Source of the DNA: Phlebiopsis flavidoalba
Lineage: Eukaryota > Basidiomycota > Agaricomycetes > Polyporales > Phanerochaetaceae
Length of the DNA stretch: 64,000 nucleotides
Direction: 5' to 3'
Assembly: GCA_035772785.1 (NCBI GenBank)
Contig: JAOCPU010000014.1
Coordinates: 434,001 to 498,000 of the forward strand
Part shown: piece after piece, positions 47,232 to 58,962 of the stretch
How the letters are laid out: every line of letters begins with the position of its first letter
Numbering within the stretch: position 1 is the first letter of the stretch
The notes under the pieces: generated by a model
Database searches by the model: none
What the model was told of the DNA's origin: nothing
What the model saw: only the letters and a program-made list of their open reading frames with translations
Made by a program: the position numbers and the translations under genes

Positions 47232-47472
47232 TGTAAGGTCGCGACTTTTTAAATATATTGATTCTATTTACTTGTTAGTGTACTTACTCGTTCGTAACCA
47301 ACATAGCGACCATTGGTCTGTGCGATGGTAGATAGCACGCCGTCATGGCATCCAAGAGGGCTTAGTCTTTACCTCTCTCTCTCATGTCATCCAGAGTAGT
47401 ATAGTTGTCCGTCGGAATATAACGGGTCTAGATTCTATTGGTTTCTGACACTGAGGAGGGCACACATCTACA
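47232..47472 (+). repeat. 3' LTR of the chromovirus
   Basis: A 241-bp repeat beginning TGTAAGGTCGCGAC and ending CACACATCTACA, followed by the target duplication TCGGT. Compared with the 5' LTR it shows at least ten small indels and about half as many substitutions. Confidence 0.92.
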
Positions 47473-49045
47473 TCGGTCTTTGAGGGTTAAGATATGGGCT
47501 ACACCAGCGACGTCACGAAAATACTGGTTACACAGCTCTCGTGAGTCCCGAAGGCACTGGACTGGGTACTCAACGCTCTGGCACCAGCCGAAAAATGGCC
47601 GTATGCTCTACCCGGGACTACACGGTGCACGCACGCATCATGTGGCTGCTTTCCTAGCACCGCCACCTTTGTGACTTGCTGGGCATTGCTGCCTAGGACT
47701 TCTCCGCCACAAAGTGCCCCCGGTTAATAGTGGAGGGTTACGGTTTTGCTTCTCGAGAAGATCATATATCGCCACTCTCCTGGGGTAGAGGAGTCTTCAC
47801 CTCCCAAGTATCCTTCAGAATATAGATATACGGCTGCGAAATATCGAAGCAAAAACGTTTCGAGCGCAGCGTCCGCTACGGTCCCAGAGCAGTAAGGAAA
47901 TGCTTTCGAAGCGAGAAGAACGCGAGATTTGAGTCCCAGCTTGGCGAGCCGGAATTCTGATACCGGGTTATGCTCATCGAGAGACACATAGGCCAGGGTC
48001 AAGTCAACCGTTGTTTGTGTCCTTGCGGATTTGACGAATGAGTCGCAGAGCATCTCGGTAAGATGGGGCCTCACTGGTCGGTTGGCCGAAAGGAGGACTG
48101 TTGGGGTCCAATCCAGCGAACGTGATCCTTTGCTATCTGCGTTTGTATATCCACAGAAACGGCATGCTGAGAAGACCTGGGGTTTACTTCTTGACGTAGC
48201 TCGGCAATATTTCATTGACAACAGCCACCAAGGACCTGATCACCAAGCTAGAGGAACGTCGTTCACATTATTTGCCAAATAGAAGTCACCTCCGGATATA
48301 GGTATGGCAGCGATGCTCTGTGGAGAGAACTGTTCATGCGCGTAGTAGTGTGCCCCAATTTGACCACGAGTCCGAATCCGATTTATCACACTGCTTCAGC
48401 CGGATGCTGATTCTCCACTGTCAGCCGATGCAGCGACCCTCGATTCCACGAAAGGCGTCATCTTCGGCATGAAGCTTTGTTGAACTCACATTGCACAGAT
48501 CGGTGCGGGGGGAACCTGAAGCTCGAATGGGCTCGCGGATAACTTCCTGGATCTTTCTTCCCGTGACGAGATGAGACACCCTTGCCGCATAGAACTCGCA
48601 CACTCATATCTCGGCCGTAGGGCGATGATGTTTCAGGAGTCTCGTCGGCGCTGATGACGGCCTCTGCATTCTTTGGAAGTAGCTGGAAGGAATTGATTTG
48701 ACCTACGGTTGGCCATATGAGCCGCTTAAGTTGCATAGGCCGGGAAAGACTGGTGAACTCACAAATGCACTTCATACATTCCCTTCTCCAACTGTGTATC
48801 AATGACGCGTGAGAAGCCTCTATAATTTTCGACGCTTGGCCTTCTTAAGAGACTATGGGTGTTGGGCACCCCCCCCCGGTTGATCCTGGCTAACGCTCAT
48901 AGAACTTGCTCGAGGAAAGTGCTCGGACTGGATGAGAGACCTCACATAGTGGCCCCCTGAGGTTTTCGTTAAGGACTCGGGAATGAAAATACTTTTTCGC
49001 CGTTTGCGCGTAAGCAGAGAGACCCTCTTCATGCGATGCTGCCAT
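47473..49045 (-). pseudogene. FunK1 copy H, 5' half (upstream of the inserted retrotransposon)
   Basis: Reading leftward, an ATG at 49045 opens 'MAASHEEGLSAYAQTAKKYF'. Exon text 'SRVIDTQLEKGMYEVHL' (about 48810-48765) ends at a GTGAGT donor, the family's conserved intron after 'MYEPF'. The middle (48300-47724) has 'TPTVLLSANRPVRPHLTEML', which matches the 'DPTV' region of other copies. The last exon ends 'NQYFRDVA' before the donor GTGTAG near 47508. The intron then continues straight into the retrotransposon's target site and is completed at 35332 on the other side. This half is strongly decayed; its family identity rests largely on the join with the 3' half. Confidence 0.65.
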
Positions 49046-51954
49046 CTTATACAAACGACGAGAGTTGTGCCTCCTGGTGGGGATGATATAGCTCGAATAG
49101 AGACTTGGACATTTGATGACTGAGTGGAGGAGAGGACTGAAACGGGTCGACCTATGACTGAGCCCGTGATCGGTTTTATAACAGTCCCCCCCCATCGCAA
49201 ACCAGGTCTCGATCCGGACAATAGTTACTTGTGAGCGAAGGCACGCTGCGCTTATCTGAAAGCGCACTATCAGTCGGTTGTTTGACGCTGCAACAGCTAC
49301 GCAGCAGGAGTGTAAAACACATCAACACCATACCACCTCATTAAATCCATTGCTACAAAATCACTCTGAAGCTGTTTTTCTTTTGTTTTTCCAATCTACG
49401 TACGTACGCCACGCTGACGAACCTGATCTGCAGAAGCCTATGGCCGCAGAGTAGATACTGTCGTAGCTGGCAGCCAGCTAGTCAAGTTCAGCATATCGCA
49501 GAAACTGGCCATCCGGCAGCGGATCATGGCCCGTGACCAGTACTGTCACCTTTTGTGTCATTCAAACCTAGGAACGTGTTCATTACGACTTTGTTGTTTT
49601 TTTTTGGAGCGTGCATTACGACTTTGGGAACAACTGTTAACATGAAATGAAACGGCACAGGCAAATTAAGGGTTCCGTATGGTGAAATTTGACACCGCAA
49701 ATTCGATATCAGAAACTTAAAATGAGTACCTAGCGGGTCAGAGACTTGGTCAAGAAAGAATATATCTCCTTCTCAGACTGATGCTTCAAGTCTGCTTGAT
49801 CTGGGGCCTCTGTTCATACGTGTCTTGTTAGCTTGCAGTCACGATTGCTTTGAATTTGTTCTTACTGAAATCTCAATGGCTTCGCGTTGATCGCTCGCCC
49901 GTCGTCGTCAGCCATGGTCGACGCAAGTACGACTCGCGAAAAACCGGGTTCAGCTGACGGGCGCTTGGCGTGGGCCGCGGCGCGCGCCAAATCATCCCCT
50001 TCAAGCTCGTCTCACGCTGTCTCACGCCACCTCATCCAAACCTCACTCCTACCATTCAATCAAATCCATCTCTCTACTGCTCAAATGTTGGTGGAGTGTG
50101 CGCTACGAGTGTCTCTCCAGAACAGCTAAGACACCGCCCTCGCAGTCTGACCCGGAAGCGATTGCCCGACGCCGAGCTGCTCGAGTATATGTGATAGCAG
50201 ATGCTCAAGCTTTCGCAGCCAGGACTTGTGCTCACGTTCAACTCATACTTATCCCATTCTCTCATGATATAGCTGTGTCACCTCTATTGAAGAGCTGGCT
50301 CCATCACGAGCACAATGATATGACGCACATCTTGTTCACTTCAGTCCAACTCCAGGCACCTCTTCTATAAGAAGCGTAGATCGTCTATACGAGTTAACTA
50401 CTAGGGTATTCGACTCGGAGCAAGGAAGTTCCAAGTAAGTACCTTAGCGGCGTAGGCTTAAAGCCAACGCTCTATGATAATTCTACAGAGCTAAGTATCG
50501 AGATCTCGAGTTGCAGCCAATCACATTGTGACACTGTGGAGTTGATTTTACTGGTCAGTCTTGGCCAGTGCCCACGCGCCGTGGGCAGTGGAGCATTTCT
50601 GACACTGGGTGGGTGGAGCCTCGTTATTCGGTCGGTGATAGAAACGCTGACAAAATACCGTGGCGAAGGCGCGTAAAATTTGGCTGTTACGGTTATCGGA
50701 GGACACAAAGACGCCACGTACCCGATTAACTGGAAAGGGATTTTGATCTCGCCCTAAATTCTGGGCGCCGACCATATCAAATGTGGCAGAAAGCACTCAT
50801 ACCGGAAGATATCCGCGCTATTTTTACGTTCATCTGCGCTATTCTCCCGCACAAAATAGCAAAAAAAGAGATATGACATCGACTTGCAACATTTCTGCAA
50901 GTTGGCACACAGGAAGAATCTAACACGGAATTTTGATAATGTTAAGAATTAGTCCTTAGTGTATAAACGTATACCGGATTTTTATGCGTCAACTCACTTC
51001 ACTGTTACACTGCCACGTTGCTTCTGCCATCACGAAAGACACATGGGTCCAGCCACCCCCAGTTGTGACCAAACGTTAACTCCCGGGCGGTCATTCCGCT
51101 TATAATGTAACAGCCAATTATACTACTTATCTTTCCCGATGAAGCATAAAGCATTGAGACCAACTGAAATAAATGCGATAATTGCCGAGCGCCAAGCGAG
51201 CATTACATCCAGTGCGTCGTTACCCCCGTCCCCACCGTAGCACTTTGACGCGGGAACCAAACAAAGTACAAATTCCGCGACGAACGACAAAATCTTGCGA
51301 TATTACAGCCCAATACACGCTAAGGAACTTCACAAGTGGCAAGACCACCCCTACTCCTTATACTTCTGTTCAAATTCATCGCTAAAAATCGCCCACCAAT
51401 ACCGAGTTCTCAAGACAGCTACTCGAAGTTACCCAGTTCTGAGCCCGCCCCTCATGAATGACCACATAACGAAATGTGAAAGTTGAACTGACGTGCCTCT
51501 GAATCGGCAGCCACCCCACAGCCCTGCTAGGTCCAAATGGCCCAGCTCCGACCATCTCTCAAAATTCGCCCATGCCACCCCGTAACTCATTGTTTCGTGC
51601 CACAATAGGAAGTCTCACCACGCCTCCCTCTCTCTAAATTAGCTACCAGGTATTCATGCTACATTAAACCGTTAGTCATCTCTGCCTGTATACCTACAAT
51701 TTTGAGACTCTCGAGACTATCTTAGGAGTCTCTGCAGTCCTACTAGTGGCCTTAAGCGCCCCTGGCATCTTCGATCACATATGCTAGCTGGCCCACACAA
51801 TACCCAAATCTCCACACGTCGGCTTTCCGGCCCGATGAACACCGGTGGCCCATGATCGGATCTCATGCAGTCTGGCCGACGCCTTTCGTTCACAATCTCT
51901 CATCTGAGAACTATTCGAAACATTTCGATACGATTACTTAGCATCTAGGGCACT
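49046..51954. other. Long intergenic region
   Basis: About 2.9 kb with only short ORFs. One minus-strand ORF (50548-50796) contains 'PPTQCQKCSTAHG', a possible half of a CCHC zinc knuckle as in retroelement gag or ORF1 proteins, but the final cysteine is missing. Nothing else was recognised. Confidence 0.35.
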
Positions 51955-54594
51955 ATGCCTTCCAAAAAGGTGTTGTCGCCGTCGACGACTTCCTGGGACA
52001 TTGAATCACTCCCTGGGCTCCCTGGCCCCGACGCTCAGAAGCAAACTTCTCCAAGGGTCGCTTCAAACATGGAAAGCTCGCAGGAGATGTACATACCCCT
52101 CGTTGAGTACATTCCTTGGCTATAACGCCTCGTTCTCGGTCGCGTTGACACGCCGTATGCCACGCGTCTCCGTGCAGATACGTGCCATCAAGAGATCGAA
52201 TGTTGTTACCCGGACTGTACTTAGGTTATACATCGCCCGTACCAAGAAGCGATGGTCTGAGAAATGTCTCAAGAATAGCCGTGCGGTGCAAGACGCGAGT
52301 GGCCCCAGAGGCTGCTGTCTGACTTATGCCCGGCGATAGCGGCTCGCACGCAGGAGCCTCGTAAACGTAGCCATAAGAGCACAAGGACTACAGAGTACTA
52401 CGATTTTGCCACCAGTCTCATCGGAATTGTGTTTAGTACGACACTCTGCGGACTCCGACCCATTCGCTGACCCCGAAGATTACGAGTCTTCACAAGGCTC
52501 ACCGGAAGGTTGTCCTTCGAGAGACGCGACACATTCACCTCCACACGGCAGACTAGGGATGTCGCCTAGGTCCCCCAGCATTCCTTGCCAAGCTCCCAGT
52601 GGAACATCCACCACCACCCGTACGGCGCCGCACAACGACTCTCATCATAAATCCTCACCAGTTACATGCCCGGAGGAGCGAGCCCAATCATCACGTTTCC
52701 CTATCTCAGTCCTCCAGCGAAATCCCTTCTCTGTGGCCCAGTTGAACGCGAAACGGAGGAAGGCACCTCTTTTCGCCGATCTCTTGTACACTCACGCCCA
52801 CGCGCAATTTGCTCGCCAACACCGAACATTCCTGTTCCAGCTCGTAATCGTCAACCGTTGGGCGCGCTTCATCCGGTGGGACAGGTCGGGCGCAATTGTG
52901 AGTAGTCGGTTTGACTACATCCTCGAACCCGGGTATCTTTGCGAATTCCTCTGGCGTTTTTGCGCACCTCTCGGACAGTGAACGCGGAATGGATCCTACA
53001 GTCGTTCTTCGCCAACAAGAGCGACGGGTCAGGTTGTTTGAGTCTGCCATGCAGATATTCTTAGACAACATGAAAGCCGCAGCTGAGAGACGGCAAGCCC
53101 ATACGTCGTTTACCAGGCGCAGAAGATACACTAGATCGCTTCGAGACATATCCTACATGGAAGATTCGGGTTTCGAACGCGAATCTTGGTTCGAGTTGGC
53201 GGATTTCATAGTCAGGACGACCGTTCGCCGGCCATTCCTCTCTTTGCTCGGGTCGCGCAACTCGTGCTTACCTCACGTTACGACTTTTACACGAAGAGCG
53301 TCTCGTCTTCATGAAGGACGCGTGCGCGCATCGATCACAGCTCTCCAAATTGCAGGCTGAGTACATGACATACAAATTCCTTCGAGGTCATAACATACCT
53401 TACGTTTTCCCACAATTTTTCTATGGGGGCGATGTCCTGACAACGTCCGGAAAGCCTCAGAACACTGTCTCACAAACTTACGCTATGAGTGGGGGAGTCG
53501 TGGTGTAGGATCGAGGGGTCCTTTGAGGCGTATACCCACCATCGCCTGGTACAGGACATCGCTTATCCACTGGAATTTGCTTCTGAATGCGAGGGAATTC
53601 ATGCAAGGAATGTATGACTGCTTACGCGCGGGTACGTTTCTCTTCTAACCCTCGTCCGAACCGCCGCTGAAATACTCATATAGCTATGGCCGCCGCATTC
53701 GACGTGGCAGGTTTCCTCCATCGGGACTTAAGCCTGGGAAATGTAATGCTAGATCCGGCTGGACGAGGGACGCTGAACGACTGGGATCACGCGGGAAGGA
53801 AAGATTCCAACGCACGCGGAATCGTCCAGTATCTCACTTTAATGAATTGAAACAGATTTTTTGTCTCAATTTTCGAGTAGGGAACATGGCGATTCATGTC
53901 TCTCTTTTACTTGAGGATCCTACCAAGCGCGTTCACGATATCACGGATGACTTGGAATCGATATTCTGGGTTCTACTCTACGGGGCCCTGAAGCGGTTCG
54001 CCCGCTGTAACCAGCGGATCGCTTGTTGCAGGACTTCGATTATCACACCACGGACCCGCAGAACGTAATCGTCAGGTGGGCGGCCAACTGAAGGAGGGGC
54101 TGTAATTTTTGGACAGCGGCTTCAGAAGATCGAGTTTCACTTGCGATGCGCTTCAAGAACTCATCGAAAAAAACCTCGAAGTGGACATGGTTCGCCTATT
54201 ACACATCTTGCAGGGTACGACGAATCTGGACCGGACTCCAGAGGTGAAGGCCAAGATGTTGAAAGGCAACACAGTCAGGCAAAAGACCCGGCGTTCTGGT
54301 TCTGATGTCCATGTTTGCCAAAGCCTTGGACCCGACTACGATGCGCAATATCCCGCGGGCCAGCAGCCTCAGACGCAAAATCATGATCTGTCTACCTTGG
54401 ACACTGCTCCTATAGGAGCGCCGCCAAACACACGAACGATCTCCGGGCGACGGAAAAGCGGAAGGCCGCTACTGACGAAGAGCAAGGAAGAACACCGCGC
54501 AGCGGATCATACCGCTCGTGGTGATTTCGTTCCGCGTAGATCTAAGAGACTTAAGCTCTCGCACACTGAAACTAACGCATTCTACTCGCTGTGA
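51955..54594 (+). pseudogene. FunK1 fungal-type protein kinase, copy I (best-kept catalytic core)
   Basis: Exon 1 starts 'MPSKKVLSPSTTSWDIESLP' (51955) and ends 'SQEMYIPL', followed by a possible intron with an unusual GTTGAG donor. Then 'IRAIKRSNVVTRTVLRLYIA' (about 52180), 'DSADSDPFADPEDYESS', 'QLVIVNRWARFIRWDRSGAI' (52840-52900) and 'LSDSERGMDPTVVLRQQERR' (about 52970). Further on are 'FMKDACAH', 'FFYGGDV' and 'HHRLVQDIAYPLEFA' (53310-53580). A single-frame run of 'FLHRDLSLGNVMLDPAGRG' and 'LNDWDHAGRKD' (53713-53810) preserves both catalytic aspartates. 'DDLESIFWVLLYGALKRF' lies at 53948-54001, and the end is 'RRSKRLKLSH' (stop 54594). Frame changes between segments still prevent a full-length product. 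Confidence 0.85.
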
Positions 54595-56403
54595 GAACAT
54601 GCACCAAAGCCGTGCAATCTAGCTTAAAAAAATTACAATTTATTCAATATTATCATCGTTCACTCCCACACCTCACAATATATGCAAAGTTGTAGAATAA
54701 TATATGAGCGCAGCAGAACAACCCCAGCAAGAAACTTAATCTTGCATGATAACATGAAGATGTAAAGCACCACGTCGAGCAATATCAGTTGCTACTACGT
54801 CACGGTGACGTGGCTATAGAGTCGCATACGGCGCAGACGGTAAGCTAGTCGTAGTGCCAACCAGCTGAAGAAGGCACTAGTACTGGTCGCGCGTGCATCC
54901 AAGGTCTCCACATGAAGATGGTCATCTTTACAGAGAATCTCTTGCGCTCGTGATGAGTTGAAAACTGACCAGACATCGCTGTAGACAGCGAAGCCAGGCG
55001 CCTGTGCCATCGAGAACAGTAAAGCACCAGCGCGGCGACGGTGGAGGAGAAATCCGATACCAACAGAAACGAACAGTCGCGGACATGTTACCTCTCGGCG
55101 AGAACAACGAATGCTTCTTCGATAGACGAGACGGTGGGCAGTTAAGTAGTTACCGGGTGTCTGCCATGGGCCGAGTTGGCGCGCATCGCGGACAGCGATC
55201 AACCGCCCGTCTTCAGCTTGACCCGGGTTTTCGCGACTCTCACCCGCATTGGCCAGTGAACATGAGTGACAGTGAGTGCACCGCAGCCAATTCTTGGCGG
55301 GGAAACCTGTAGGTTTCTGTCAGATACAATAAAATGTTCGGCATCGATAATTAACAGTACACGAAATAAACAGGGTCGACAGATCAAATCGAAGTGTGAA
55401 CCCTCTTCAGCCGGAATGGGAGCATCCTCCTCATTGGGGATGGGAAAGAGATCAGTATGTCCTTCCCGACAGTCTATATTTCTTTCAAACCCTTGATTCC
55501 TATCGCACGATCCAGTGTCCAACGTTCATGAATGGTGCTCCGCAACTGCGCGAACATCACCTCGTTACTGATATGCAGTGCCCAAAGTCACCTATTAATG
55601 ATCTGTAAGCTGACTATAATCATTCTTGGGAATGACTAGGGCTCTCTCTCATAGTTGACAAGGAAATTATTTTGACCGTGTTTTTGAGTCCACGTATACG
55701 AGGTAAACATCAATCATATCTCGTTGTCCTCCATCGCGCTGACTTTGTTCCGGGTGTAGATTACGTCTCGCTAGTAATTAGGTCATTACGCGATCTACTC
55801 AGCAAAAGGAAACATCACTGCGATGACACCTGCACTCACTGCCCAAACGGCCCTCCAACGAACATGTGGGCCTTTTACCCGCTAAAGCTCTCGCACCCAG
55901 TTTTCCCCCACCTTGCGCGGGCAACATGGCGTGCATGACTCCGTCTACTTATGCATAAGTCTAATCTGTGATAAGTAATGCGGAAATTGTTCATTGAATA
56001 TACGCACTCATAATTTGTTCAAATAGGGGCTAAGCGTACACATAGTTTGCGAGGGTTAGATGGTGGAGCGGAATTGTTTGTATCGACAGGCTTCTCGCCT
56101 TTGGGCGGCACTTAAACGTTAAATACCGACTGATGCGCTCTTAGATGCCGCTGCATTAGTTGATGTGTTGCTTACAAAACCATCATCCGGGTCGAAAGTT
56201 GACGCGAAGAACATAACCAACGCGATCACATGCCTTGGCCTTTCTCTTTCTGTAACTTCCTAGCTCCATCAAGCTCGCCCCTCTGCCGACTTGAACTTTA
56301 TTACATTTCTTTCACTTTGTTCATCTCTTCATCATCATCTCTATTGACACACGCTACTTCCAACAGTGCCCAACCCTACGGAAGGCTGGCTTATATCGGT
56401 AGC
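54595..56403. other. Intergenic between FunK1 I and J
   Basis: About 1.8 kb with no recognisable gene. An AT-rich stretch (54620-54720) follows the end of copy I and may hold its 3' end signals. Confidence 0.35.
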
Positions 56404-58962
56404 ATGCCCCCGCAGAGCTTCCTCGATAGCTTCTTGGATGACGCGCGGGAATTTGGGCCCACTCCTCAAGCAGATTTCTCAAAGGTCGATCCCTACACCG
56501 AAAATATGCACGACATGTGTACACCATTTCGTGAGCGGCTCTTTCATCGGATGACCTCGAACTCACTACTCATGCTGACCCACACACCAAAGATTCGCGC
56601 CGTCAAGAGATCAAAACTACTACCCAGTCTTCGGCTGTTCGTCGCTCGTACCAAACAGAAGTGGAAGCAAAGTCACTTACAGGCCGTCGTGCAGCGACCC
56701 GGAGAGGTGAGCGAAGGGGAAACCGTCCCTGATTTGTTCCGGCGATGTCTTGCGCGACGTAGGCCACGAAGTCGCGGTCAGAAGCAGAGCACAAGCATTG
56801 AACATGAGCTATTGAGTACTATAGCTTTGCCACCAGTCTTCTTGGCATTGAAGTTCGACATTCCCCGGAGGCGGATCCCTTCGTCGATCCTGGTGGACTA
56901 CGAATCGTCTGTAAGGTCTTCTTCGGTGTCGCCTCCCGGGAGTGCGGCCTACTCCTCGCCTCAGCAAACGCTAGGAGGGGGGAGCCCAAGTCTCATGCCG
57001 ACCGGGAACATCAATCATCCTTGTCTTCAAATGCCCGGTCACCTCCTGACGTCGGACAACACGAACACACTCCTCGTCAATCTCACTCTGGGCGGTCTCG
57101 CGCCTCGCATGCTTCCGGAGACGTACCGCTTCGATTTCCGGTTGAAACGCGAAATGAAAAAGCGGGAAACCATCTTTCGCCGCTCCCTTGTGGCTCATGC
57201 CCAGTAGTATGCTCAGGGCTTTGCTCGCCAGCAGCGCGGACTTGCTTCTGTCCAGATTGTCGCTTGTCATCGTTTGGGCCACGGTTTTTTATCCGTTGGG
57301 ACAGATCCGGGTGCCGTTGTCAGCAGCCGCTTCGACTACGTTGACGATCCGGGGGAGCTCTATGCGAGTTTCTGTGGCGTTTTGGACACTCGTCAGATAG
57401 TGGTCGTGGCCTGGATCCGACTACGACACCCGCGAACAACAGCGAATCCAAGTTATTTGAAAACGCTGTGCAAGGCTTTCTGGACGTCATGAAGGCTGGG
57501 TTTAACGACGGTCGACCCGTTCGTCGCCTCCCTGGTGCAGAAGACACCCTGGACTGCTCGGATACGTATCCTACGTGGAAGATTCACGTCACGAACGAAG
57601 AAACAGGTGCAACCTCAGACCTAATTGTCAGACGGCCATTCACCAAGCACTCTTCGCTATTCGGCCGTGCGACTCGCGCGTACATCGCATATGACATGCG
57701 CGAGCAGCGTCTCGTGTGTCTGAAGGACGCGTGGGCGAATTGATCGCACTGAATTACGCTCCGAGTTCGAGACATACCAGCATCTCAAGAAGCACAACGT
57801 CCTAATGTGCCGGTGATTTGGTATGGTGGGGACATCACTGCGATATCTGGAGAGTGCCAAAAAACACTTTCACAGATCTTTGCCTTGAGCAACGAGCCAT
57901 GGTGTAGAAACGAAGGACCATTTGAGGCCCACATCCACCACCGGCTCGTACAAGATATTGCCTACCCCTTAGAATGTGCTCTAGACGAAAGAGAATTTAT
58001 TCAGGGTATACACGATGGCTTATGCGGTGCGTAGTCTCGTCTGTACTCGGAGATCCAACGCTGAAATTTGTTCCAGCCATTGCTTCTGCTGCTTTTGATT
58101 CCGCTGAGATTCTCCATCGCGATTTGAGCATGGGAAATATAATGCTCGATTCACTAGGACGGGGTTGTACTGAATGACTGGGACCACGCCGGGAGCAAAT
58201 ATTCGAAAGCGTGTGGGATCGTGAGTTTCTCATCTCCCGAACTGAACCCGTTGTTCACTCTCTATAGGGGACGTGGCGTTTCATGTCTCTCCAACTGCTT
58301 GAGAAACCCGCAGACCAAGATCCACGATCTCATGGACGACCTCGAATCCGTATCTTCTGGGTATTGCTCTATGTTTCCCTGAAACGCTTTATGCGGCATG
58401 ATTATGATCGACTAAATCAGGAGCGACTGATGAGGGAGGTGGTTTGACTACCACTCTGTAAATCCCGAAGATGGCCGTCAAGTCGGAGGATTGCTCAAAG
58501 AGGACTGCCTACTTGGGGGAAAGTATCCACACACTTCAATTCACGTCAGACTCTCTTGGAGAGTTGATACAGACATCAAGGAAGGCTTGGTTTGCCTATT
58601 ACGCGATAATCCAGAAGAGTTTGGATCTGGAAGCAGTTCCGGCGCTCAAAGTGAAATTGATGAATCAGTACGAATGGGCACGACAGCCGTCTTTCTGGAT
58701 TGACCTCTTCGCCCAGGCTCTGCAAGACATAGACTCGCAACGTCCTTCAAGTTCCGTTCCACGAGCCTCAGTGCAAAATCCGAGCGTGTCGTCTAAGGCA
58801 GATACCATTCCTCAGGAAGCGTCAGCAGGTGACCGGCGTTCGAAGCGGAATTCGAAGCGTAATGCTGGGAGCGATGAGGACGACTCTCATTCGGACGCTG
58901 GGGCGAATGGCCATCTCCCACTGCGACGATCCAAGAGGCTCAGAGTTTCTCGTTCAGCGTAA
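56404..58962 (+). pseudogene. FunK1 fungal-type protein kinase, copy J
   Basis: The ATG at 56404 gives 'MPPQSFLDSFLDDAREFGPT', the clearest family N-terminus in the window, and an open frame runs to 57207. It includes 'IRAVKRSKLLPSLRLFVART', which parallels copy I. Then 'FGPRFFIRWDRSG', 'EFLWRFGHSSDSGRGLDPTT', 'VRRLPGAEDTLDCSDTYPTW', 'DLIVRRPFTKHSSLFGRATR' and 'AYIAYDMREQRLVCLKDAW' (57270-57740). 'VIWYGGDITA' and 'HHRLVQDIAYPLECALDERE' are in 57807-58034, ending at a GTGCGT intron with acceptor CAG near 58076. The loop 'ILHRDLSMGNIMLDSLGRG' (HRD 58114-58122) is followed by a one-base shift and 'LNDWDHAGSKYSKACG'. The C-terminal ORF (58471-58962) ends 'RRSKRLRVSRSA'. At least five frame changes occur. 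Confidence 0.87.

Larger units (their letters stand above)
35333..47472 (+). mobile_element. Ty3/Gypsy chromovirus LTR retrotransposon, complete but frame-broken
   Basis: Two direct repeats, 35333-35568 and 47232-47472, both run TGTAAGG...ACA. They are flanked by a perfect 5-bp duplication TCGGT (35328-35332 and 47473-47477), so this is a single insertion event. A polypurine tract abuts the 3' LTR. Domains on the plus strand run gag with a CCHC knuckle, a coiled-coil segment, aspartic protease (DTGS), reverse transcriptase (YLDD), RNase H, integrase and a C-terminal chromodomain. The PR-RT-RH-IN order and chromodomain place it with chromoviruses. At 12.1 kb it is long for that group: about 3 kb of gag-like DNA lies at the 5' end and about 3.2 kb after the chromodomain. 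Frameshifts in nearly every module preclude autonomous activity as written. It sits inside an intron of FunK1 copy H. Confidence 0.95.
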
